A stretch of DNA of 10,780 nt from Thermoplasmatales archaeon (GTDB taxonomy: Archaea; Thermoplasmatota; E2; UBA202; DSCA01). Position numbers and translations under genes: made by a program. Under the pieces are notes generated by a model. It saw nothing but the letters and a program-made list of their open reading frames with translations, ran no database searches and was not told the origin of the DNA. Below are positions 1 to 5,725 of this stretch, piece by piece (positions within the stretch are counted from its first letter, which is position 1; each line of letters opens with the position of its first letter). The stretch is taken from positions 1-10,780 of the forward strand of contig DSCA01000068.1 in NCBI GenBank assembly GCA_011049295.1, read 5' to 3'.

Positions 1-42
1 CACTATGCCCCGGAGCAGTGCACCGGTCAGTCCGGTATTCAT
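1..42 (-). CDS. Unidentified protein, N-terminal 14 codons only
   Basis: An ATG at 42-40 overlaps the TGA stop of the radical SAM gene (41-39) in an ATGA arrangement. The frame stays open to the window edge and reads MNTGLTGALLRGIV. The overlap repeats the coupling between nre and the radical SAM gene just upstream, so this is probably the third gene of the same operon. Too little is visible to assign a family. The main doubt is that 14 open codons can occur by chance; the support is the overlap architecture rather than the protein. Confidence 0.45.
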   Translation of the reverse strand, partial: MNTGLTGALLRGIV

Positions 43-833
43 GGTCCCCCCCGGTCTGCGAACGCCCTGGTCAGGGGAATGCGCCCCCTGCAGGCCCGCT
101 CCACTGCCTCCAGGATCCGGGGGTAGTAGTCTCCCCGCAGTCGCTGCTCGAACAGGGCCGCCCGGTCTGGGGGCAGCACCGCGCTCAGTCCCGCCGTCAC
201 TCCCGGCTTTACGTGCAGCATGTCCACCATGATCTCTCGGGCTCCGTGGCTGGCGAATGCCTCCACGTAGGCCGGCAGGCTTTCCTCGTCCAGTGAGGGG
301 AGAAGGGGTCCCCAGAATACGTAGGTGTAGATGCCTGCCTCGGCCAGGGCCTTCACTGCCTGCAGCCGCCGGTGGGGCGGGGGGGCTCCGGGCTCCAGGG
401 CGTTGCTGAGATCCTCGTCCAGCGTGGTGATGGTAATCCCCACCGCCACCCGGTCGCTGCTGCCCAGCAGGTCCCGGTCCCTGAGCACCAGGTCGGATTT
501 GGTCTGCACGTTGGCGCTGAACCCTCTTTTCAGCAGCAGAGGCAGACATTTTCGGGTTAACTCAAATTTTTTCTCCGCCGGCTGGTAGGGGTCGGTCACC
601 GTGGACAGCCCCACGATACCGGGCTTTTTTACCTTCACCTCTCTGCGCAGCACCTGGGGGATGTTGATGCGGGCCTCTACATCCGGCCACCGGTTTCTGT
701 CCATGTGCAGCAGCGGAGGGGCATAGCAGTAGACGCAGTTGTGGGCGCAGCCCTTGTAGGGATTCAGTGAGTAGTCCAGCCCCGGCAGGTGGGACGGGGA
801 GAGGGCCGTTCTGCACCAGCCGCGCCGGGTCAT
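39..833 (-). CDS. SPL-family (Rv2578c-like) radical SAM protein
   Basis: A 264-residue protein of the SplB-like COG1533 radical SAM group. The cluster motif is Cx3Cx2C at residues 29, 33 and 36 (GCAHNCVYCYAPP), preceded by the family-typical GLDYSLNPYKG. Later family blocks are visible: NVQTKSDLVLRDRDLL, then ITITTLDEDLSNALEPGAPP followed by a conserved RRLQAVKALAEAGI stretch. The protein should bind a [4Fe-4S] cluster and cleave S-adenosylmethionine to make a 5'-deoxyadenosyl radical; the substrate is unknown. True spore photoproduct lyase repairs UV thymine dimers, but most relatives are uncharacterised, so lyase activity is only a possibility. The ATG at 833 overlaps the nre TGA (ATGA). 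Longer upstream starts run through nre and lack family homology. Neighbouring Nre suggests a DNA repair role, which is inference. Confidence 0.88.
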   Translation of the reverse strand: MTRRGWCRTALSPSHLPGLDYSLNPYKGCAHNCVYCYAPPLLHMDRNRWPDVEARINIPQVLRREVKVKKPGIVGLSTVTDPYQPAEKKFELTRKCLPLLLKRGFSANVQTKSDLVLRDRDLLGSSDRVAVGITITTLDEDLSNALEPGAPPPHRRLQAVKALAEAGIYTYVFWGPLLPSLDEESLPAYVEAFASHGAREIMVDMLHVKPGVTAGLSAVLPPDRAALFEQRLRGDYYPRILEAVERACRGRIPLTRAFADRGGP

Positions 834-2110
834 GATTCCCAGAAATCGTCCAGTCTTCTCTGGTACAGCCGTCCCCGGATGAGCTCGCTGGTCTCTATCC
901 ACCTCTGCAGGGGTATGTCCATGGTCTGCTCTACGAAGCCCAGGGATTGCTGGAATGTGGAAAAGGTGTGCGGGGGGTGACGCAGCGCCTCTCGCACGTT
1001 TTCCCGCACGTTCCACACCCCCACGGGCATGATGTAGCCGGGATGTGCCTCCCGCAGCACCACGATGCCCGCCTGCCGTCGCTCCCGGTCCAGGGCCTCG
1101 GCGGTGGCCAGCCGGGCCGCGTAGTAGCAGCCGCCGATGGTGGCGTAGGTGGTGCGCCCCTGGTAGAACTCGTGGTCTCCGAAGATGACGATATTGCGCT
1201 GTGAGGGGTTCCAGGTGGTGTTGGGGTACCAGGCCTCAATCAGCTCGTATTCGTAGGCGGCCGGGTACATGAGAATCAGCCACCGGTTGTCCAGGCCGTA
1301 GGTTTCGTACACCCGGCACTCGTTGATGTAGGGATATTGTTTGATCCGCTCCTTGATGTCGTGGCCGATGGTGGAGTCCACGGCGGTGATGCTCCACCTG
1401 GTGGGCACGAATTTCCGGTTGTCCTCCATGCCGAACGCTCCCACGGAGAATGCCTTCTGGATGCGGGAGATAAGCACCCCCTGCCGGTAGAGGTCCAGCA
1501 CCGCATCGCTGGCCTTCAGGTCGCCGTCGTAGAATGCCTTCTCTATCTTGTGGTCTACGGAGGGGTTGGCCACCCATACTTTCCTGATGGGAGCCGAGGG
1601 CCCGTGGGGCTGCACCTCGTCGTAGAGGGCGATGGACCCCCGGGGTTTGCGGGAAAAGGTAATTTCGGTGTCCACGGAGCGGGCGGCCAGGGCAATCTCG
1701 CGGGTGAAGTCGACTATTTTTCCTGAGAAATTGGTGACCGGGTTGCGGTACTTGCCGCGGACCAGTTGCATGCGAAAATCCACGATGTCGTCGATGTTTT
1801 TGCCAATCCACTGCTCCGGAGTGTCAATGAGGGCCGTGTCCCCCTGCTGGGGCGGTACCATGGGTCCAATGTCCACATGGGGATACCCGTATCGGCCCAC
1901 GAACACCGAGGGGGGAGTGGAGCCGTGCAGGGAGGTGGAATCGATGAGGGGCCGGGTCTTCACGCTGGAGTAAAACTTGACCATGACCGGGCAGCGGTCC
2001 TTTCCACACAGCATCTTGGCTCCCCGACACTGCAGGCAGCGGGTGGAAGCCTTCCGGCCATTGAAGGCCGCTTCCCTGACATCCAGCAGCTTGCGGGGCG
2101 CCGTCTTCAT
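830..2110 (-). CDS. nre: Nre family archaeal DNA repair protein, PCNA-interacting
   Basis: A 426-residue protein matching the archaeal Nre family along its length. The N-terminus has a C4 zinc-finger pattern (C25, C28, C35, C40, within CLQCRGAKMLCGKDRCPV), followed by conserved stretches such as PPSVFVGRYGYPHVDIGPM and DFRMQLVRGKYRNPV. The extreme C-terminus QRRLDDFWES carries a PIP box (Q417, L420, F423, W424), the peptide that docks on the sliding clamp PCNA. Haloferax NreA is known to interact with PCNA and to help in repair of DNA damage; the biochemical activity is not defined. It is the first gene of a minus-strand operon, with the radical SAM gene starting inside its stop codon. The start at 2110 is favoured by a TATA-like element about 25 bp upstream and by the family N-terminus. 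Confidence 0.93.
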   Translation of the reverse strand: MKTAPRKLLDVREAAFNGRKASTRCLQCRGAKMLCGKDRCPVMVKFYSSVKTRPLIDSTSLHGSTPPSVFVGRYGYPHVDIGPMVPPQQGDTALIDTPEQWIGKNIDDIVDFRMQLVRGKYRNPVTNFSGKIVDFTREIALAARSVDTEITFSRKPRGSIALYDEVQPHGPSAPIRKVWVANPSVDHKIEKAFYDGDLKASDAVLDLYRQGVLISRIQKAFSVGAFGMEDNRKFVPTRWSITAVDSTIGHDIKERIKQYPYINECRVYETYGLDNRWLILMYPAAYEYELIEAWYPNTTWNPSQRNIVIFGDHEFYQGRTTYATIGGCYYAARLATAEALDRERRQAGIVVLREAHPGYIMPVGVWNVRENVREALRHPPHTFSTFQQSLGFVEQTMDIPLQRWIETSELIRGRLYQRRLDDFWES

Positions 2111-2129
2111 GTGCTGTACAATGAGCGGG

Positions 2130-2174
2130 AGATAAAAAGGTTTATCCCCTGGCCGGCCGGACCATATAAATTTT
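2130..2174 (-). promoter_or_regulatory. TATA-like elements of the nre promoter
   Basis: On the minus strand two TATA-like elements precede nre. CTTTTTATC at about 2138-2130 would place transcription start at or next to the ATG (2110), a leaderless message. TTTATATGG at about 2173-2165 would give a leader of roughly 30 nt with no clear Shine-Dalgarno sequence. Which one is used cannot be decided from sequence. Both lie in the 110-bp divergent region shared with the gene starting at 2221. Confidence 0.5.
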
Positions 2175-2187
2175 GCTTCGGGGAGCG

Positions 2188-2195
2188 TTTAAATA
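2188..2195 (+). promoter_or_regulatory. TATA box for the gene at 2221
   Basis: TTTAAATA is centred about 29 bp before the ATG at 2221. That is the spacing expected for an archaeal promoter that starts transcription at or just before the start codon. No Shine-Dalgarno sequence lies between the box and the ATG. Confidence 0.6.
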
Positions 2196-2220
2196 GGCGC
2201 ATCCTGTTTATGATGTTGCT

Positions 2221-2838
2221 ATGTCTCGAGTGGCTGCCTGTGTGGTGATTTGCTTGCTGGCGTCTCTGTCCGCCCTGGGCGGCCTGGATGCCGATGGGAG
2301 GGAATCTCCAGGTATAGTGCCGTCCGGGCCGGGATGGGAGCCGTCGGATGCATCGGGGGTGGTGGTTACCCTGCATACCGCGACCGGCAGAGAGCATATC
2401 TCCTGCCTGGTGAAAGGAGGGGCGGTGGCCGCTCTGGGCATGCGGGCTTCAGAGGACGCCGTGTGGGGGCTGCTTCCGACGGAGCAGAGGGATATCCTGC
2501 GGCAGAGGGTGGCGGCGGAACGGGATCAGGTGGTCCGACGGATGGTGCCAGCCGCGGGGTATGGGAGCGAGCTGTGGGGGGACTACAACCTCACCTTTAA
2601 CTTTCTGTGCTCGGTGGTGGGGGTGGGCATCCTGTTGCTGCTTCCCCCGTTTTTGCCCCTTTCTCTCTTCCTGTTTGCCACCTTTCTGTTGTTTGCCACC
2701 AACGGCACGATGGGCTCCTAGACCTACTTTGTGACCTTTGCCTTTATGGCGCCCTTCGTGGGGATTTCCTTTTATGCGCCCAACGGTGCCTATGCCTTTG
2801 TTGGCTATGCGGGGATAGCGGTGGGAGCAAAAAGTTGA
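2221..2838 (+). pseudogene. Secreted/membrane protein with an in-frame amber codon
   Basis: No family recognised. The frame opens with a Sec-type signal sequence (basic start, hydrophobic residues about 5-20, ending near SALGG). A soluble stretch of about 100 residues follows, outside the membrane if the signal is cleaved. Two hydrophobic segments come next, at about 128-145 and 147-160. A TAG occurs at codon 167 (2719-2721). The same frame then continues for 38 codons to TGA at 2836-2838 and encodes a further membrane-like stretch, YFVTFAFMAPFVGISFYAP, and then AYAFVGYAGIAVGAK. The open, hydrophobic continuation suggests a 205-codon gene split by a recent nonsense change (from TGG or CAG) or a sequencing error. 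Alternatives are a genuine 166-residue protein ending at 2721, or amber read-through. A TATA box at 2188 supports the start. Confidence 0.6.
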
Positions 2839-2863
2839 GGGGCAGGCGCCAGTTGGAGGCGGC

Positions 2864-2992
2864 TTATATGTGGTATTCGATGATGACTTCGCCGGTTTCC
2901 AGGTCCACCAGCCGCCGCTTGTGGTTTTTGCCCAGGATGGCGTAGCCCATGTAGATGCCTTTTTCCTCCCAGTCGTCATCATCGGCGGTCAT
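2864..2992 (-). CDS. Small acidic orphan protein, 42 residues
   Basis: The protein starts MTADDDDWEEKGIYMGYAIL and ends with KRRLVDLETGEVIIEYHI and a TAA stop. No family is recognised. The N-terminus is strongly acidic, followed by a central basic patch (GKNHKRR) and an LETGEVI stretch that looks like a beta hairpin, so a small folded or nucleic-acid-associated protein is conceivable but unproven. The start at 2992 is supported by a TATA box centred about 26 bp upstream on the minus strand, predicting a leaderless message. The in-frame extension to 3058 would read through that AT-rich promoter and is rejected. The gene sits beside the chaperone operon control region, with an 18-bp motif shared with the grpE promoter about 60-75 bp upstream of its start. 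Confidence 0.55.
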   Translation of the reverse strand: MTADDDDWEEKGIYMGYAILGKNHKRRLVDLETGEVIIEYHI

Positions 2993-3012
2993 GGAGGCCC
3001 TAATGGAAACGC

Positions 3013-3026
3013 AATATTTAAATATT
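3013..3026 (-). promoter_or_regulatory. TATA box for the 42-residue gene
   Basis: A 14-bp palindrome AATATTTAAATATT contains TTTAAATA on the minus strand, centred about 26 bp before the ATG at 2992. This matches leaderless archaeal promoter spacing. Being palindromic it could also seat TBP in the other orientation. Confidence 0.6.
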
Positions 3027-3038
3027 TTTTTTAGGACA

Positions 3039-3061
3039 AAATTGTTCTTATAGAACAATTT
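3039..3061. repeat. Perfect 10+10 bp inverted repeat, candidate operator
   Basis: Arms AAATTGTTCT (3039-3048) and AGAACAATTT (3052-3061) are exact reverse complements separated by TAT. The right arm runs into a consensus TATA box on the plus strand (3059-3066) and lies upstream of the minus-strand TATA at 3013-3026. The size and two-fold symmetry are those of a site for a dimeric helix-turn-helix regulator. The right half recurs at the grpE promoter (3375-3392). Confidence 0.6.
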
Positions 3062-3066
3062 ATATA
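3059..3066 (+). promoter_or_regulatory. Consensus TATA box facing the intergenic region
   Basis: TTTATATA on the plus strand is a perfect archaeal TATA match, 3' of and overlapping the inverted repeat. It would start transcription near 3085-3092. No convincing coding frame begins there, so it either drives a non-coding RNA or a long leader, or is unused. Confidence 0.45.
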
Positions 3067-3084
3067 GTGGTTTCCGTTTTATCG

Positions 3085-3315
3085 GTGCGCTGAGTCATCA
3101 GCACAGGGGGAGTATTTTTTTCCTCCTCCTCGCTCCCCCGAAAAGGATGGGGGAAGAGGGAAAAATCCACCCGAGAGTGGAGGCAATTTCTCTCTCCCTC
3201 TTACCCCGTTACGTAACCTCTGCCTCGGCCCGGAAAACCGGCGCATCCAACACGACCCGATGAGGGGTTTCTGCTGCCTCCTCGCTGCCTCCACTGGTAA
3301 ACAAAATTTTTTATT
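3085..3315 (+). ncRNA. Candidate structured RNA in the grpE upstream region
   Basis: This 300-bp stretch has no convincing gene but is less AT-rich than its flanks and can fold. GGGGGAG (3106-3112) pairs with CTCCCCC (3133-3139). AGTGGAGGCA (3176-3185) pairs perfectly over 10 bp with TGCCTCCACT (3286-3295). GAGGCA (3180-3185) can instead pair with TGCCTC (3221-3226). CCGG-AAAA-CCGG (3230-3241) is a small hairpin. It starts at the expected distance from the TATA at 3059 and ends in a T-run (3306-3312) that could terminate transcription. I could not match it to tRNA, RNase P RNA, SRP RNA or a clear C/D or H/ACA RNA. It may be plain spacer DNA. Confidence 0.22.
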
Positions 3316-3370
3316 AAAATCTGTCGATGGGGCCGCCTGACAGCGCCTCTCTCCGTACCGGTGAGCAACA

Positions 3371-3378
3371 TTTATATA
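3371..3378 (+). promoter_or_regulatory. TATA box of the grpE-dnaK-dnaJ operon
   Basis: TTTATATA is centred about 30 bp before the grpE ATG at 3405, predicting transcription start at or within a few bases of the start codon. It overlaps the 5' end of the motif at 3375-3392. Confidence 0.7.
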
Positions 3379-3392
3379 GAACAATTTTTATA
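3375..3392 (+). promoter_or_regulatory. Shared 18-bp motif overlapping the grpE promoter
   Basis: TATAGAACAATTTTTATA here matches 3049-3066 (TATAGAACAATTTATATA) at 17 of 18 positions, the first 13 being identical. It covers the end of the TATA box and the DNA up to the likely start site, where a bound repressor would block transcription. The left arm that makes the upstream copy palindromic is absent here. A role as a heat-shock repressor site is inference; known archaeal sites (for example of Pyrococcus Phr) are not recognisably the same. Confidence 0.45.
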
Positions 3393-3404
3393 CAATTCCT
3401 CGGT

Positions 3405-3932
3405 ATGGGGACAGCAGATAACGCGCCTAAGGCTGAGCAGCAACGGGAGGAACCCGCCAGCCGAGAGCAGGAGCAGGAGGAGCGCATCGCCTGCCTTGAG
3501 CAGGAACTGCAGCAGAAAGAGGAGCGCATCCTCCGCCTCCGTGCCGATTTCGACAACTACCGGAAACGCATGCAGAAAGAACTGTCGTCCCTGCTGTCCC
3601 GGGAAAAGGAGCAGATGCTCCTCAAGTTCCTGGAGGTCTACGAAAATCTGGCTGCCGCCTGTCAGGCCCACGACGACCAGGGGCTGAACATGGTGCGCGA
3701 CCAGTTCCGCAGGGCGCTGGAGGAGGAGGGGGTGGCGGAGATACCCACCGTGGGGGAGCCGTTTGACGTTGCCCGCCATCACGCGGTGGCCACCGAATGC
3801 AGCCCGGAGCACCGGGAGGGCACCGTAATAAGGGAAATCCGCAAAGGTTACTCGCTCTGCGACCGGGTCATCAAACCCGCATACGTGGTAGTCTCAAAAG
3901 GTGATACCCATGGCCAAAGTGATAGGGATTGA
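3405..3932 (+). CDS. grpE: GrpE, nucleotide exchange factor for DnaK
   Basis: A 175-residue GrpE. It speeds ADP release from DnaK so that the chaperone can rebind ATP and let go of its client. Residues 10-75 are a glutamine/glutamate-rich coiled coil, the dimerising long helix, containing the typical DFDNYRKRMQKE. The C-terminal beta domain ends with the family signature IREIRKGYSLCDRVIKPAYV (144-163). The start at 3405 is chosen because a TATA box lies about 30 bp upstream and the next upstream in-frame ATG (3327) would read through that promoter. It is the first gene of the chaperone operon. Its last 23 bases overlap the start of dnaK in another frame, which suggests coupled translation. 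Confidence 0.93.
   Translation: MGTADNAPKAEQQREEPASREQEQEERIACLEQELQQKEERILRLRADFDNYRKRMQKELSSLLSREKEQMLLKFLEVYENLAAACQAHDDQGLNMVRDQFRRALEEEGVAEIPTVGEPFDVARHHAVATECSPEHREGTVIREIRKGYSLCDRVIKPAYVVVSKGDTHGQSDRD
3897..3904 (+). promoter_or_regulatory. Shine-Dalgarno sequence deciding the dnaK start
   Basis: AAAGGTGA sits inside grpE, five bases before ATG 3910. It matches the archaeal 16S anti-Shine-Dalgarno target GGTGA and overlaps the alternative GTG at 3901, which therefore is unlikely to be the start. It lets ribosomes start dnaK within the operon, unlike the leaderless first genes. Confidence 0.7.
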
Positions 3933-5724
3933 TTTAGGAACCGTGAACTCAGAGGCCGCCGTCATGGAGGGCGGTCAGCCGTCGTTGATAAAGAGCGCCG
4001 AGGGGGACCCCTATTTCCCCTCCATTGTGGCCTTCACCAAGGACGGAGAAATGCTGGTGGGTGAGCCGGCCAAACGCCAGGCGGTCACCAACCCGGAGGG
4101 AACGGTGCACCGCATCAAGCGCAAGATGGGCTCCGACCACAAGGTTACGGTCAGGGGAAAAAAATACAGCCCGGAGCAGATATCGGCCTTCATTCTGCAG
4201 AAAATCAAGCGCGACGCCGAGGACTACCTAGGCGAGGAGGTCACGGAGGCCGTGATTACCGTCCCCGCCTACTTCGACGACGACCAGCGCCAGGCCACCA
4301 AGGACGCCGGAAAAATCGCCGGCTTCCAGGTGAAGCGCATTCTCAACGAGCCCACCGCCGCCGCCCTGGCCTACGGGCTGGACAAGGAGGGCGAGCACAA
4401 AATAGCCGTCTACGACCTGGGGGGCGGAACCTTCGACATCACTATCATGGAGGTGGGAGACGGGGTGTTCGAGGTTTTGTCCACCAACGGCGACACCCAG
4501 CTGGGAGGGGCGGACATGGACCAGGCCCTGGTTGATTACCTGACCGATCGGTTCCAGAAGGCCTACGGCGTGGACCTGCAGAAGGACCAGAAGGCCCTGC
4601 AGCGCCTGCTGGAGGCGGCGGAAAAGGCCAAGGTGGAGCTGTCGTCCGCCAAGCAGACCTCCATCGACCTGCCCTACATCGCCGTGGTGGACAACGAGCC
4701 CCGGCACCTGCAGGAGACCATCACCCGGGCCAAGTTCGAGCAGCTCATCGAGCCCATCGTGCAGCGCACGGTCCAGCCCTGCCGGCAGGCATTGAAAGAC
4801 GCCAAGCTCACCGCCAGGGACATCGACCACGTGGTGCTGGTGGGCGGCACCACCCGCATCCCCTACGTGCGGGAGAAGGTGGAGGAAATCTTCAAGAAAA
4901 AACCGGAGCGGGGCATCGACCCCATGGAGTGCGTTGCCTTCGGAGCCGCCATCCAGGCCGGCATCCTGGGCGGGGAGGTGGACCGGGACATCGTGCTTCT
5001 GGACGTGACCCCCCTGACCCTGAGCATCGAAACCCTGGGCAACGTGGCCACCCCGCTGATAGAGCGCAACACCACCATTCCCACCAAGAAGAGCAAGGTG
5101 TTCACCACGGCTGCCGACAACCAGACCAGCGTGGACATCCACGTGCTGCAGGGAGAGCGCCCCATGGCCGACGACAACAAGAGCCTGGGACGATTCACTC
5201 TCACCGGCATCCCCCCGGCGCCCCGCGGCGTGCCCCAGATTGAGGTCACCTTCGACATCGATGCCAACGGCATCCTGCACGTGAGCGCCAAGGACAAGGC
5301 CACCGGCAAGCAGCAGTCCATCACCATCACCGGCTCTACCAAGCTCAGCGACCAGGAAATCGAGCGCATGCGCCAGGAGGCAGAAAAGCACGCCGAAGAG
5401 GACCGCAAAAAGAAGGAGAGGGTGGAGGCCCGCAACAACGCCGAGCAGCTCCTGTATACCACGGAAAAAACCCTGGAGGAGTTGGGCGACAAAATCGAGG
5501 AGCGCCAGAGGGAGCAGGCGGAGCAGGCCATGCAGGATCTCAGGCAGGCCCTAGAGAGCGACGACATCCGGGCCATCAAGGAAAAAACCGAGGCCCTGAC
5601 CAGGGCGGCCCAGGAGATTGCCGTGCAGGCCTACCAGAAGGAGACACCCGCCTCCGGGCAGAAACAGACAGAGGGCGACCAGGCCGACGGCGAATCCGTA
5701 GACACCGACTATGAAGTGACCTAG
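3910..5724 (+). CDS. dnaK: DnaK, Hsp70 molecular chaperone
   Basis: A 604-residue Hsp70. The nucleotide-binding domain (about 1-370) shows the phosphate-1 loop IDLGTVNS, the EAVITVPAYFDDDQRQATKDAG block, the VYDLGGGTFD phosphate-2 loop (167-176), GDTQLGGADMD, and VVLVGGTTRIP (308-318). The substrate-binding beta domain has LDVTPLTLSIETLG, QGERPMADDN and FDIDANGILHVSAKDK; a charged helical lid follows. Compared with E. coli DnaK it lacks about 23 residues near residue 75, the short form seen in archaea and Gram-positives. Valine replaces the second threonine of GTTNS; Thermoplasma also varies there. The tail DTDYEVT is not a eukaryotic EEVD. ATG 3910 is preferred over GTG 3901 because AAAGGTGA lies 5-12 bases upstream and MAKVIGIDLG is the family start. 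It ends in TAG. Confidence 0.97.
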   Translation: MAKVIGIDLGTVNSEAAVMEGGQPSLIKSAEGDPYFPSIVAFTKDGEMLVGEPAKRQAVTNPEGTVHRIKRKMGSDHKVTVRGKKYSPEQISAFILQKIKRDAEDYLGEEVTEAVITVPAYFDDDQRQATKDAGKIAGFQVKRILNEPTAAALAYGLDKEGEHKIAVYDLGGGTFDITIMEVGDGVFEVLSTNGDTQLGGADMDQALVDYLTDRFQKAYGVDLQKDQKALQRLLEAAEKAKVELSSAKQTSIDLPYIAVVDNEPRHLQETITRAKFEQLIEPIVQRTVQPCRQALKDAKLTARDIDHVVLVGGTTRIPYVREKVEEIFKKKPERGIDPMECVAFGAAIQAGILGGEVDRDIVLLDVTPLTLSIETLGNVATPLIERNTTIPTKKSKVFTTAADNQTSVDIHVLQGERPMADDNKSLGRFTLTGIPPAPRGVPQIEVTFDIDANGILHVSAKDKATGKQQSITITGSTKLSDQEIERMRQEAEKHAEEDRKKKERVEARNNAEQLLYTTEKTLEELGDKIEERQREQAEQAMQDLRQALESDDIRAIKEKTEALTRAAQEIAVQAYQKETPASGQKQTEGDQADGESVDTDYEVT

Positions 5725-5725
5725 A

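Noticed and set aside
834..1016. N-terminal extension of the SPL-like protein to 1016
   Set aside because: The extension lies wholly inside nre in another frame, is arginine/proline/histidine-rich without family similarity, and the ATG at 833 gives a normal ATGA junction and the expected N-terminus.
2719..2721. Pyrrolysine as a firm call for the amber codon
   Set aside because: No pyl gene is in the window. TAG is the ordinary terminator of three well-conserved genes here (dnaK, the thiolase, amrS), so the amber is reported as unexplained rather than as a sense codon.
2993..3058. Extension of the 42-residue protein to an ATG at 3058
   Set aside because: The added stretch (MFYKNNFVLKKIFKY...) is a translation of the AT-rich promoter, including the TATA box and the inverted repeat.
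3208..3217. Palindrome GTTACGTAAC as a regulator site
   Set aside because: It occurs once, is not next to a TATA box, and a single 10-bp palindrome is expected fairly often by chance.
3147..3263. 38-codon plus-strand frame in the grpE upstream region
   Set aside because: It has no Shine-Dalgarno sequence and no TATA box at leaderless spacing; composition is unremarkable and no family is visible. The region is better explained as regulatory or RNA sequence.
3327..3404. Upstream ATG for grpE at 3327
   Set aside because: It would place the TATA box and the shared motif inside the coding sequence; the added 26 residues do not look like GrpE.
4228..5391. Long minus-strand open frame (387 codons) opposite dnaK
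   Set aside because: It is antisense to an unmistakable DnaK. Its leucine/valine/glycine-rich composition follows from the GC-rich codon bias of the plus strand, and no family is recognisable.
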